From: Roseicyclus marinus | GTDB lineage: Bacteria; Pseudomonadota; Alphaproteobacteria; Rhodobacterales; Rhodobacteraceae | Direction: 5' to 3' | Assembly (NCBI RefSeq): GCF_036322625.1 | Contig: NZ_AP027266.1 | Location: forward strand, 1-60,000 | Length of the DNA stretch: 60,000 nucleotides | Part shown: positions 1-10,026 of the stretch, one piece after another | Layout of the letters: every line of letters begins with the position of its first letter | Numbering within the stretch: position 1 is the first letter of the stretch | Notes under the pieces: generated by a model | The model's database searches: none | The model's input: only the letters and a program-made list of their open reading frames with translations | Told to the model about the DNA's origin: nothing | Made by a program: the position numbers and the translations under genes

Positions 1-100
1 CAGCCTCCGTCATTCTGCTGTCGCCAAGAGGACGGTGTCGTCAGTGCGAGTGAGAATCGACGGTTGTGTCGAAAGAAAAAGAACGAGGATGGAACGAACG

Positions 101-1486
101 ATGACGCACGAGACGTGGGGGCAAGTCAGGGGCGAACTGCTCAAGTCTGTCGGAGAGAACAACTTTTCCGCATGGATCGACCCGATTGTCTTTGATCGTC
201 TCGATGCGCGCACCGCGCGGTTCCACGTTCCGACGAATTTCTTCGGATCCTGGGTGTCGCAGAATTACGGCGACGTCATCCTGCGCCATCTGATCTCGGC
301 AGGCGTCGGCGTTGACCGGGTGGAATTCACCGTGGACAGCGGTGCCTCCCGCCAGGCGGGCAACCGCAACGTTGCGCCGCCCGCCCAGCCGGTCGAGGCC
401 GCCAGCCTGCGCCCTGTGTCCAACCTGCGCACCGGCACCGAGGAATTGCCGGGCGCCACGCTCAACCCGCTCTATACCTTCGACAATTTCATCGTCGGCA
501 AGCCCAATGAACTGGCGCATGCCGCGGCCCGCCGCGTGGCCGAAGGGCGCGACGTGACCTTCAACCCGCTGTTCCTGTATGGCGGGGTGGGCCTGGGCAA
601 GACCCACCTGATGCATGCCATCGCATGGGATTTGCGCGCCCGTTTCCCCGGTGCGCGCATCCTTTACCTGTCGGCGGAACAGTTCATGTACCGCTTCGTG
701 CGCGCGCTGCGCGAACAGGACACGATGACCTTCAAGCAGATCTTCCGCTCGGTCGATGTGCTGATGGTCGATGACGTGCAGTTCATCGCCGGCAAGACCT
801 CGACGCAGGAAGAATTCTTCCACACGTTCAATGCCTTGGTGGAAGAGGGCAAGCAGATCATCATTTCCGGCGATCGCGCCCCGGTCGATATGGAGGAGCT
901 GGACGCCCGCATCGCGTCGCGTCTGCAATGCGGCCTCGTCGTGGACCTGCACCCGACCGATTACGAACTGCGGCTGGGCGTGTTGCAGCACAAGGCCGAA
1001 CAGGCCATGGCCCGCAATCCCCAGATCCGCATGGCCGAGGGCGTGCTGGAATTCATGGCGCTGCGCATCTCGACCAATATCCGCGTCGTCGAAGGTGCGC
1101 TGATCCGGCTGTTCGCCTTTGCCGATCTGGTGCGCCGCGAGATCACCATCGACCTGGTGCAGGATTGTCTGGCCGATATCCTGAAATCGACCGATCGCCG
1201 GGTGACGCTGGACCAGATCATCAAGACCTGCTGCGAATACTACAAGATCCGCCAGAACGACATCACCGGCACCAGCCGCGCCCGCGCCGTCGCGCGGCCC
1301 CGGCAGATGGCGATGTACCTGTCCAAGTCGCTGACCAGCCGCAGCTACCCCGAGATCGCCCGCAAGCTGGGCGGGCGCGACCACACCACCGTCCTTTACG
1401 GTGTGCGCAAGATCGAGGAATTGATGGCCGTCGACAGCCAGATCGCCGAAGATGCGGAGATCCTGCGCCGGATGCTCGAGGCCTGA
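101..1486 (+). CDS. dnaA: Chromosomal replication initiator protein DnaA
   Basis: DnaA, 461 aa, binds DnaA boxes at oriC, oligomerises with ATP and melts the duplex for helicase loading. The N-terminal interaction domain (WGQVRGELL at the start) is followed by a short variable linker and the AAA+ core, with Walker A GGVGLGKT at about residues 161-168 and Walker B VLMVDDVQF. Domain IV ends in the box-binding signature GGRDHTTVLYG. In-frame ATGs also occur at 35 and 89. I chose 101 because the residues before it are unlike DnaA and a purine-rich GGAA lies 6 nt upstream. dnaN follows 125 bp downstream, the usual gene order. Confidence 0.97.
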   Translation: MTHETWGQVRGELLKSVGENNFSAWIDPIVFDRLDARTARFHVPTNFFGSWVSQNYGDVILRHLISAGVGVDRVEFTVDSGASRQAGNRNVAPPAQPVEAASLRPVSNLRTGTEELPGATLNPLYTFDNFIVGKPNELAHAAARRVAEGRDVTFNPLFLYGGVGLGKTHLMHAIAWDLRARFPGARILYLSAEQFMYRFVRALREQDTMTFKQIFRSVDVLMVDDVQFIAGKTSTQEEFFHTFNALVEEGKQIIISGDRAPVDMEELDARIASRLQCGLVVDLHPTDYELRLGVLQHKAEQAMARNPQIRMAEGVLEFMALRISTNIRVVEGALIRLFAFADLVRREITIDLVQDCLADILKSTDRRVTLDQIIKTCCEYYKIRQNDITGTSRARAVARPRQMAMYLSKSLTSRSYPEIARKLGGRDHTTVLYGVRKIEELMAVDSQIAEDAEILRRMLEA

Positions 1487-1551
1487 GGGCTGCGCGCGGG
1501 TCTTGGGGGCTTGACGCCCGGAGCCCGCGCGGACACTCCTTTAAAAAATGG

Positions 1552-1579
1552 TTGTGCTGACGGGGGACGCGGCTAGTGT
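1552..1579 (+). promoter_or_regulatory. Candidate sigma-70-type promoter for dnaN
   Basis: TTGTGC at 1552-1557 and TAGTGT at 1574-1579 are separated by 16 bp, 32 bp before the dnaN ATG. Both hexamers are only partial matches, so this is a suggestion from position and pattern. Confidence 0.3.
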
Positions 1580-1611
1580 CGCAGCCCCCGCATCTTGTCG
1601 GAGCAAGGGTC

Positions 1612-2730
1612 ATGAAACTGTCGATCGAGCGCGCCACCCTGTTGCGTGCTGTCTCTCAGGCGCAATCGGTGGTCGAACGCCGCAACACCATTCCGATCCT
1701 TGCCAATGTGCTTATCGAGGCCGAGGGCGACACGGTCAGTTTCCGCGCCACCGATCTCGATATCGAGGTGGTGGACAAGGCCCCCGCGATGGTCGAGCGC
1801 GCGGGCGCGACCACGGTTTCCGCCGTGACGCTGCATGAAATCGTGCGCAAGCTGCCCGATGGTGCCTTGGTCACGCTGAGCGCCGATGCGGCGGCGGGGC
1901 GTCTGACGGTGCAGGCGGGGCGGTCGAATTTCCAGCTCGCGACCCTGCCCAAGGAAGATTTCCCGGTCATGACCTCGACCGAATATTCGGCGAATTTCGC
2001 GGCGCCCGCGCCCGTTTTGCGCCGCCTGTTCGACAAGTCGAAATTCGCCATCTCGACCGAAGAGACGCGCTATTACCTGAACGGCGTCTATTTCCATGTC
2101 GCCGAGGGGGAAACCGGCCCGGTGCTGCGCGCGGTCGCCACCGATGGTCACCGTCTTGCCCGTATCGATGCGACCCTGCCCGACGGCGCGGCGGGCATGC
2201 CCGGCGTGATCGTGCCGCGCAAGACCGTGGGCGAGTTGCGCAAGCTTCTGGATGATGACGAGGCGCAGATCGCGGTGTCGGTGAGCGAGACGAAGATCCG
2301 CTTCGCCACGCCCGAGATCACCCTGACCTCCAAGGTCATCGACGGCACCTTCCCCGATTACGCGCGGGTCATCCCGCTTGGCAATACCCGCAGGCTCGAG
2401 GTGGATGCCGCCGATTTCGCCAAGGCGGTGGACCGCGTCGCGACGGTCAGCTCGGAACGCTCGCGCGCCGTGAAACTGGCGCTCGACGAGGACCGGCTGG
2501 TTCTGTCGGTCAACGCGCCCGATGCCGGCAACGCCGAGGAAGAACTGGCCGTGGCCTATGCTGACGATCGGCTCGAGATCGGGTTCAATGCGAAATACTT
2601 GCTGGAAATCGCCAGCCAGGTGGATCGGGAAAACGCGGTTTTCCTGTTCTCCAGCCCCGGCGAACCGACGCTTATGCGCGAAGGCAATGACACGACGGCG
2701 ATCTATGTCGTGATGCCGATGCGGGTGTGA
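1612..2730 (+). CDS. dnaN: DNA polymerase III beta subunit (sliding clamp)
   Basis: The beta clamp, 372 aa, the normal family length, forms a ring dimer that tethers polymerase III to DNA. The start MKLSIERATLLRAVSQAQS, the segment RRNTIPILANVL and the C-terminal end VVMPMRV are hallmark clamp sequences, and the protein spans three clamp-fold domains. The ATG at 1612 is chosen over an in-frame start at 1576 because GGAGCAAGG sits just upstream and the family begins with MK. It lies between dnaA and recF; an unusual palindrome array separates it from recF. Confidence 0.97.
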   Translation: MKLSIERATLLRAVSQAQSVVERRNTIPILANVLIEAEGDTVSFRATDLDIEVVDKAPAMVERAGATTVSAVTLHEIVRKLPDGALVTLSADAAAGRLTVQAGRSNFQLATLPKEDFPVMTSTEYSANFAAPAPVLRRLFDKSKFAISTEETRYYLNGVYFHVAEGETGPVLRAVATDGHRLARIDATLPDGAAGMPGVIVPRKTVGELRKLLDDDEAQIAVSVSETKIRFATPEITLTSKVIDGTFPDYARVIPLGNTRRLEVDAADFAKAVDRVATVSSERSRAVKLALDEDRLVLSVNAPDAGNAEEELAVAYADDRLEIGFNAKYLLEIASQVDRENAVFLFSSPGEPTLMREGNDTTAIYVVMPMRV

Positions 2731-2734
2731 GCAG

Positions 2735-2758
2735 GGCGGAAAACCCGGGTTTTCCGCC
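2735..2758. repeat. Perfect 24-bp palindrome (array unit 1)
   Basis: The left arm GGCGGAAAACCC is followed directly by its exact reverse complement, with CCCGGG at the centre. It is the first of four adjacent perfect palindromes filling the 100-bp dnaN-recF gap. No T-run follows, so it is not a classic terminator. Confidence 0.9.
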
Positions 2759-2759
2759 A

Positions 2760-2779
2760 CGCAAAACCCGGGTTTTGCG
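2760..2779. repeat. Perfect 20-bp palindrome (array unit 2)
   Basis: The arm CGCAAAACCC meets its exact reverse complement around a CCCGGG centre. It begins one base after unit 1 and shares the AAAAC-hexamer-GTTTT architecture. Confidence 0.9.
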
Positions 2780-2782
2780 GCT

Positions 2783-2802
2783 GGGAAAACTCGAGTTTTC
2801 CC
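2783..2802. repeat. Perfect 20-bp palindrome (array unit 3)
   Basis: The arm GGGAAAACTC meets its exact reverse complement around a CTCGAG centre. The same AAAACTCGAGTTTT core recurs at 16877-16890, 14 kb away. Confidence 0.9.
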
Positions 2803-2805
2803 GCT

Positions 2806-2825
2806 CGTTTTCCTGCAGGAAAACG
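2806..2825. repeat. Perfect 20-bp palindrome (array unit 4, everted form)
   Basis: The arm CGTTTTCCTG meets its exact reverse complement around a CTGCAG centre. Here the TTTT and AAAA tracts are on the opposite sides compared with units 1-3. It ends 5 bp before the recF ATG and so covers the position where a ribosome binding site would be. Confidence 0.88.
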
Positions 2826-2830
2826 CTCCC

Positions 2831-3937
2831 ATGACCCCATATCTTGCCACCCTCACCCTCAGCCATTTCCGCAGCCACCGCCGCGCGCGGCTCGATTTCG
2901 ACGGGCGGCCCGTGGCCATCCATGGGCCGAATGGGGCAGGCAAGACCAACCTGATCGAGGCGGTGTCGCTGCTGTCGCCCGGACGCGGCTTGCGGCGCGC
3001 CGCCGCCGAAGAGATCATCCGCCGCCCCGAAGCGCTTGGCTGGAAGGTGCAGGCCGAGATCGCGGGCGGACATCTGGGGCACGAGATCGAACTGACCGCA
3101 GAACCGGGGCAGTCGCGCGCGACCCGCATCGATGGCAAGCCCAGCCCCCAGACGGCACTGGCGCGGCTGCTCAGGATCGTCTGGCTGGTGCCGTCGCAAG
3201 ACCGGCTCTGGATCGAAGGCGCGGATGGGCGGCGGCGGTTTCTCGACCGGATCGCGCTCAGCTTCACGCCCGATCATGCCGAGGCAGCGCTGGCTTATGA
3301 AAAGGCGATGCGCGAACGCAACCGTCTGCTCAAGGACCAGATCGGCGATGCGCGCTGGTACATGGCGCTCGAACGCCAGATGGCTGACAGCGCCGTGATC
3401 CTGACCGCGAACCGGCGTGACGCCATTTCCCGCATTCTTGCCGCACAGGAGGGGGCGGCCACCGCCTTTCCCGCCGCGCGGCTGACGCTCGACGGCGACG
3501 ATCTGCCCACGCCCGAGGATCACGCGGCGGCACTGGCCGAGAACCGGGGGCGCGACATGGCGGCGGGGCGCACGCTGATCGGGCCGCATCGCGCCGATCT
3601 GGTGGCCGTCTATGCCGACAAGGACATGCCCGCCGCGCAATGTTCCACGGGCGAGCAGAAGGCGCTTTTGATCTCGCTGATCCTTGCCAATGCCCGCGCG
3701 CTCAAGGCCGATACGGGGGCCGCGCCGCTTGTGCTGCTCGACGAGGTTGCGGCGCATCTGGATGCGGGCCGCCGCGCGGCGCTGTTCGACGAAATCTGCA
3801 CGCTCGGGGCGCAAGCCTGGATGACGGGCACGGGCCCCGAACTTTTCGTGGAACTGGGCGCGCGGGCGCAGTATGTGGCGGTCGCCGATACCGGCGGGGC
3901 CAGCGAGGCCCGGATCGAACCTGCGGGCGCTGAGTGA
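2831..3937 (+). CDS. recF: DNA replication and repair protein RecF
   Basis: RecF, 368 aa, is an SMC-like ATPase that with RecO and RecR loads RecA at single-strand gaps. Walker A GPNGAGKTNLIEAV is near residue 35, the ABC-type signature STGEQKALL near 275, and Walker B PLVLLDEVAAHLD near 305. The length is typical. No clear ribosome binding site precedes the ATG because a palindrome occupies that stretch. The stop codon overlaps the GTG start of the downstream LysE-type gene by 4 bp, implying translational coupling. Confidence 0.95.
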   Translation: MTPYLATLTLSHFRSHRRARLDFDGRPVAIHGPNGAGKTNLIEAVSLLSPGRGLRRAAAEEIIRRPEALGWKVQAEIAGGHLGHEIELTAEPGQSRATRIDGKPSPQTALARLLRIVWLVPSQDRLWIEGADGRRRFLDRIALSFTPDHAEAALAYEKAMRERNRLLKDQIGDARWYMALERQMADSAVILTANRRDAISRILAAQEGAATAFPAARLTLDGDDLPTPEDHAAALAENRGRDMAAGRTLIGPHRADLVAVYADKDMPAAQCSTGEQKALLISLILANARALKADTGAAPLVLLDEVAAHLDAGRRAALFDEICTLGAQAWMTGTGPELFVELGARAQYVAVADTGGASEARIEPAGAE

Positions 3938-4554
3938 CCGTCACCTTCGAACAACTGGCGCTTTATGCCGCCGCCATGGCGGGTCTTTGGGTCATTCCCG
4001 GACCGGTCTGGGTGGCGCTGACCGCGCGGGCGCTGTCGGGCGGCATGGCGGGGGCATGGCCCCTGGCCGTCGGCGTGGCGCTGGGTGATCTGATCTGGCC
4101 CCTGTGCGCCATCCTTGGGCTGGCTTGGGTCCTGTCGCTGTATGGCGATGCGCTGGCGGTGCTGCGCTGGATCGCGGCGGGGGTGTTCATCGTGATGGGG
4201 CTCTTGTTGTTCCGCGCGCCTGCCAAGACGCCCGGCACCGACAGCCGCATGACGCGACCCGGTCTGTGGGCGGGATTTTCGGTGGGGGTCGCCGCCGTGA
4301 TCGGCAATCCCAAGGCGATCTTGTTCTACATGGGCTTTCTGCCCGGGTTTTTCGACCTGACGCGGATCACCGCCCCCGATATCGCCGCGATCCTTGCGAT
4401 TTCGGCCATCGTGCCGCTTTTGGGTAACCTGGGGCTCGCGCTGTTTCTGGACCGCGCGCGGCGGCTTTTGCAAAGCCCGCAGGCGATCCGCAGGCTCAAC
4501 ATCGGATCGGGCATCTTGCTGATCCTGGTTGGTGTGGCGATCCCCTTTGTCTGA
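3934..4554 (+). CDS. LysE/RhtB-family amino acid exporter
   Basis: A 206-aa inner-membrane protein of the LysE/RhtB translocator family, which export amino acids or similar small metabolites. It is almost wholly hydrophobic with about six helices. The N-terminal family signature WVIPGPVWVALTARAL and a central NPKAILFYMGFLPGF are clear. It starts with GTG inside the recF stop region (GTGA overlap), so it is likely co-translated with recF. Its place between recF and gyrB is a lineage insertion into the dnaA-dnaN-recF-gyrB order. The substrate cannot be inferred. Confidence 0.85.
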   Translation: MTVTFEQLALYAAAMAGLWVIPGPVWVALTARALSGGMAGAWPLAVGVALGDLIWPLCAILGLAWVLSLYGDALAVLRWIAAGVFIVMGLLLFRAPAKTPGTDSRMTRPGLWAGFSVGVAAVIGNPKAILFYMGFLPGFFDLTRITAPDIAAILAISAIVPLLGNLGLALFLDRARRLLQSPQAIRRLNIGSGILLILVGVAIPFV

Positions 4555-4611
4555 GGGCGCAAGGGCTTCGGGGTTGGTGCGGGTTCAACGCCTAAATCTT
4601 GTGCCTGCGAC

Positions 4612-7087
<2,476 letters not shown>

Positions 7088-7100
7088 TCCTTCGGCGTGC

Positions 7101-7183
7101 GGGGCTTGGTGCGCCTGAAGGCGGCACCCTACCCATGTTGTGACACGATACCGTAGGGTGCGCCTTCAGGCGCACCAAGCCCC
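7101..7183. repeat. Long imperfect hairpin with GTAGGGTGCGCC arms
   Basis: Bases 7101-7132 are the reverse complement of 7153-7183 except for one extra G in the left arm, giving a 31-bp stem with a single bulge and a 20-nt loop. It starts 13 bp after the gyrB stop and could terminate gyrB transcription, but no T-run follows on either strand. The arm sequence looks like a mobile or dispersed hairpin. The rest of the 245-bp gyrB-curlin gap shows nothing I recognise. Confidence 0.85.
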
Positions 7184-7332
7184 CTGCCATCCGATAACAC
7201 CGGCCCGTCATCCGCTGTCTTGGCGGTGACATTGCCTGACATCGTGACCCCGCTGCAGCGTCTGGTCATCGGCCAACGGGCATCGTCCCGCCAGCGTCGA
7301 CATACCCGCCCATGCACCAAAGGGATCACGAC

Positions 7333-7770
7333 ATGACCAACCAACTGCTCAAGACCGCCCTCGCCTCTGCCGCGCTGATCGTCACGCTGTCGGCCCCGGC
7401 CCTCGCGAATTGCGCCACCGCCTATACCGAGCAATGGGGCCGTGGGAATGACATCGGCATCACCCAGAGCGGCCGCTGCAACGGCACCTCGATCATCCAG
7501 GATGGCTGGGGCAACACCACCATCGCCATGACCGATGGCGCGCGCAACACCACCGCCATCGGTCAGCGTGGCTGGCACAACACCGTCAATTCCCGGCAGT
7601 CGGGTCGCGGCAATGCCAATGGCGTCGCGCAATTCGGGTCGAACAACCGCGCCGACATCCAGACCAGCGGCTTCGGCAATGCGGTCGGTGTCATCCAGGT
7701 CGGCAACGGCAATACGGCCACGGCGCGAACCTACGGCAACGGCAACGTGACCCTCATCATCCAGGACTGA
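7333..7770 (+). CDS. Curlin-repeat amyloid protein (CsgA-like)
   Basis: A secreted 145-aa protein with a signal peptide (ending near SAPALA) and then about five curlin repeats of the form xQxGxxNxAxxxQ, for example QWGRGNDIGITQSG and QSGRGNANGVAQFG. In curli these repeats stack into a beta-solenoid amyloid fibre subunit. Two Cys (NC near the mature start, and RC) are unusual for CsgA. The ATG at 7333 is preferred over one at 7312 because AGGGA lies upstream and a signal peptide then begins directly. csgH and a second curlin gene follow. Confidence 0.8.
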   Translation: MTNQLLKTALASAALIVTLSAPALANCATAYTEQWGRGNDIGITQSGRCNGTSIIQDGWGNTTIAMTDGARNTTAIGQRGWHNTVNSRQSGRGNANGVAQFGSNNRADIQTSGFGNAVGVIQVGNGNTATARTYGNGNVTLIIQD

Positions 7771-7850
7771 GCGCGCGTGACCCCGGACCGCAGGCACAAG
7801 GCGCTGTGGTCGGGGGCGGCGATCGGGTTTTCCGCGAAAGGACCACAACG

Positions 7851-8231
7851 ATGACCTTCCCATCCCCCGGTTTTGCGCTTGGCGGCAGCCTTGCGGCCCT
7901 TGTCCTGGGCTGTACCGCCATCGCGGGCCAATCGGCACGACAGGGTCCCATGCCTGCAGGCCCCCTGTCGTGCCATGTCGAAACCCTGTCGCGCGGCGGA
8001 TCACTGACCGTGACGGGCCATGTCGCCGCGACCGAGGCTGTCGCGGGCGATTACCACCTGCGCGTCAGCCGGGGCGGTGTCCTGATGAACCAGGGCGGCA
8101 GCTTTGCGCTGCGCGCCGGGGAAACCGCGCAGCTTGGGGCTGTCACGTTGAACGGTCCCGCCTCGGGGCTCGCGGTCGACCTGACGCTCGAGACCGGGGG
8201 GCACAGTCTGCGCTGCCCCGAACAAACCTGA
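7851..8231 (+). CDS. csgH: CsgH-like curli assembly chaperone
   Basis: A 126-aa exported protein resembling alphaproteobacterial CsgH, a small beta-sandwich periplasmic chaperone that restrains curlin polymerisation. It has an N-terminal hydrophobic signal, then SCHVETLSRGGSLTVTGHV and a C-terminal GHSLRCPEQ; the two Cys could form a disulfide. The ATG at 7851 has AAAGGA about 10 nt upstream; an in-frame start at 7806 lacks one. Its position between two curlin genes strongly supports the call, although the name rests on remembered family features. Confidence 0.72.
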   Translation: MTFPSPGFALGGSLAALVLGCTAIAGQSARQGPMPAGPLSCHVETLSRGGSLTVTGHVAATEAVAGDYHLRVSRGGVLMNQGGSFALRAGETAQLGAVTLNGPASGLAVDLTLETGGHSLRCPEQT

Positions 8232-8294
8232 CCCCTGGGGCCGTCGCGCCCCTTGCCCGACCTGTTTCCATGTAACGCGTAAAGGACCACTGCC

Positions 8295-8690
8295 ATGATC
8301 CGTTCTGCCCTTGTTGCCGCCGCCATTGCCGTCACCACCCTTCCCGCAACGGCCGGGGGGACCCTGAGCCTCAGCCTCTCGCCCGGATCGGGGGCGCAGG
8401 CGGATATGCTCCGTGCAGGGCTCGCGCTCTACCGGATCGCGCGGGGCGTCGAAAGCGGGGCCTTCGTCCATCAGGATGGCAGCCTGAACGGTGCCGCCCT
8501 CCGCCAGCTTGCGGGGTCCGGATCGCAGGGCCTGATCCATCAGGAGGGCAATGGGCATAGCGCCCTGCTCGACCAGCGCGGCTACGGGCAGTCGCATGGC
8601 ATCTTTCAGTTCGGCAATGGCGCGCAAGCCAATGTCGTGCAGACCCGCAACGGTCAGGCAGGCCTGACCTTTCAGTTCGGCTTCGACTGA
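8295..8690 (+). CDS. Second curlin-repeat protein (CsgB-like minor subunit?)
   Basis: A 131-aa exported protein with a Sec signal (ending near ATAGG) and a C-terminal half of degenerate curlin repeats such as HQEGNGHSALLDQRGYGQS and FQFGNGAQANVVQ. Fewer and less regular repeats than the upstream curlin suggest a nucleator of the CsgB type, which is inference. AAAGGA lies 10 nt before the ATG. It is the last gene of the cluster; no csgG, csgE or csgF lies in this window, so export must use genes elsewhere. Confidence 0.7.
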   Translation: MIRSALVAAAIAVTTLPATAGGTLSLSLSPGSGAQADMLRAGLALYRIARGVESGAFVHQDGSLNGAALRQLAGSGSQGLIHQEGNGHSALLDQRGYGQSHGIFQFGNGAQANVVQTRNGQAGLTFQFGFD

Positions 8691-8706
8691 TCGTCGACAG
8701 CCGAAA

Positions 8707-8748
8707 GGACGCCCGGCCAGTTCACAGGTCCCCAAGGGCCGGGCGTCC
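8707..8748 (+). terminator. Hairpin after the curli genes
   Basis: GGACGCCCGGCC at 8707-8718 pairs perfectly with 8737-8748 across an 18-nt loop. It lies 17 bp after the last curlin gene and before the convergent hemerythrin gene. No T-run follows, so it may act with Rho or as an mRNA 3' stabiliser. Confidence 0.45.
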
Positions 8749-8824
8749 GACCCGTTTCGAGCAGTCCCGATACCTTGCCCTCCGGTGGTGCCATCTGCGC
8801 CCCGGGGGGTCTTTTTGCCGGCGT

Positions 8825-9406
8825 TCAGCCCAGCCCGCTGGGCCCGTCGCGCAAGATGACCGGAACGATCAGGTCTTCCTCGTCGGTCAGGTGGCGGTCG
8901 ATCAGCCTTTCCAGATCGGCCAGACCCGTCAGAAGACGCCCGGCCCCTGTCTTGGGATCGGACCCCGTGACGCCCTGGATCGCGCCATTCGCCTGATCGA
9001 CGAACCGCGCAAGGATGCCGTCAAGCGCATGGTGATCGGCATCGAGCAGGTCGAACCCCCGTTCTATCCTGTCATCCCGGCTTCGCAGGATCGGAAAGTA
9101 ATGGTGATCCTCGATCTGGTGGTGACCATGCAACTGGTTCACGAACATGCCGCCAAATTGCGCGATGCCCCCGGCAAAGCTGCGGGCATCCGTGCGGCCA
9201 TCGAGAAACGCTTGGGTATCGGTGGTCATGCGGGCCATCAGCTGGCGGAACATCATGTGACGTTCCAGCCAGAAACTGACCAGCCCGTGAAACCCCGGAT
9301 CGGCTTGCCACCCCTCGCGCGGATAGTCGTGCAAAAGCACGCGCAGCGCCTCGGGAAGGCCCGTCCGGTTCTCCAGCGTCAGATCTGTCGCGTTGCGGCC
9401 CGTCAC
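8825..9406 (-). CDS. Hemerythrin-like (HHE domain) protein
   Basis: A 193-aa cytosolic protein rich in the His, Glu and Asp pattern of hemerythrin four-helix bundles, which bind a di-iron centre or sense O2, NO or iron. Candidate ligands lie in GFHGLVSFWLERH, HGHHQIEDHHYFP, DADHHALDG and RHLTDEEDLIVP. It overlaps the end of mlaC by 4 bp, so it is probably the third gene of the mlaA-mlaC transcript. The precise role is unknown. Confidence 0.78.
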   Translation of the reverse strand: MTGRNATDLTLENRTGLPEALRVLLHDYPREGWQADPGFHGLVSFWLERHMMFRQLMARMTTDTQAFLDGRTDARSFAGGIAQFGGMFVNQLHGHHQIEDHHYFPILRSRDDRIERGFDLLDADHHALDGILARFVDQANGAIQGVTGSDPKTGAGRLLTGLADLERLIDRHLTDEEDLIVPVILRDGPSGLG

Positions 9407-10026
9407 CCCATGCCACGCAAGGTCTGGATCGTCCCGTCGATGGAACCGCCGTTGCGGTCGAGGATCGCGCCGATCTCGGAGCGTTCCGAGATGACGAGCG
9501 AGACACCTTCGATCAGGATATCGATGAACAAGGCCTGACCCGACCGGTCCCAGACGCGAAAGCGGACCTCGAAAGGTCCCTGACCGGGCATGGTCACGGT
9601 CGAATTCACCTCGATATAGCGCCCGGTATCCTGAGCGCCGGCAACGGTCACCGTGCCGCCGATGAATTCGCGAAAGCGTCGCCCGTATTTGCGCGCCATG
9701 TAACCGCGAAACGCGTCGGTAAAGGCGGACAGCTGCCCGCCGCTGGCAGAGCGCGCGGTTGGCCCAAGCACCGATTGCGCGATGGTCGGCATATCGGCGT
9801 AACGCGCCATCATCCGTTCGAAATCGCCGATCATCGCCGATTCGGACCGGCCCGAATTGATGATCCGGGTGATTTCCGAGGTGACGTTCTGCACCAGCAC
9901 CGAGGCGGAATCAGGCGTCAGCGCGCGGGCCCTGCCGGGCATCAGCGCAGCGGCACCCGCAGATGCAGCAAGGCCAAGCAGCACACGGCGCGTTATCGGA
10001 AAATCATTGTTGCGGGGCATCGCCAT
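9403..10026 (-). CDS. mlaC: MlaC-family periplasmic phospholipid carrier
   Basis: MlaC shuttles phospholipids between the outer-membrane MlaA complex and the inner-membrane MlaFEDB ABC transporter. This 207-aa protein has an N-terminal TRRVLLGLAASAG segment that looks like a Tat signal, then the family fold, including RVWDRSGQALFIDILIEGVSLV near the C-terminus. The start is either 10026 or 10020 (MAMP or MP); GGA lies 8 nt before 10026. It overlaps the end of mlaA and runs into the hemerythrin gene. No mlaFED is in this window. Confidence 0.83.
   Translation of the reverse strand: MAMPRNNDFPITRRVLLGLAASAGAAALMPGRARALTPDSASVLVQNVTSEITRIINSGRSESAMIGDFERMMARYADMPTIAQSVLGPTARSASGGQLSAFTDAFRGYMARKYGRRFREFIGGTVTVAGAQDTGRYIEVNSTVTMPGQGPFEVRFRVWDRSGQALFIDILIEGVSLVISERSEIGAILDRNGGSIDGTIQTLRGMG

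Noticed and set aside
1..100. oriC upstream of dnaA
   Set aside because: No DnaA boxes of the TTATNCACA form and no AT-rich unwinding stretch are visible in these 100 bp.
2735..2825. CRISPR array at the palindrome cluster
   Set aside because: Units differ, are directly adjacent without spacers, and no cas genes are present.
7101..7183. Riboswitch or tRNA-like RNA upstream of the curlin gene
   Set aside because: The fold is a simple long inverted repeat with no conserved riboswitch core.
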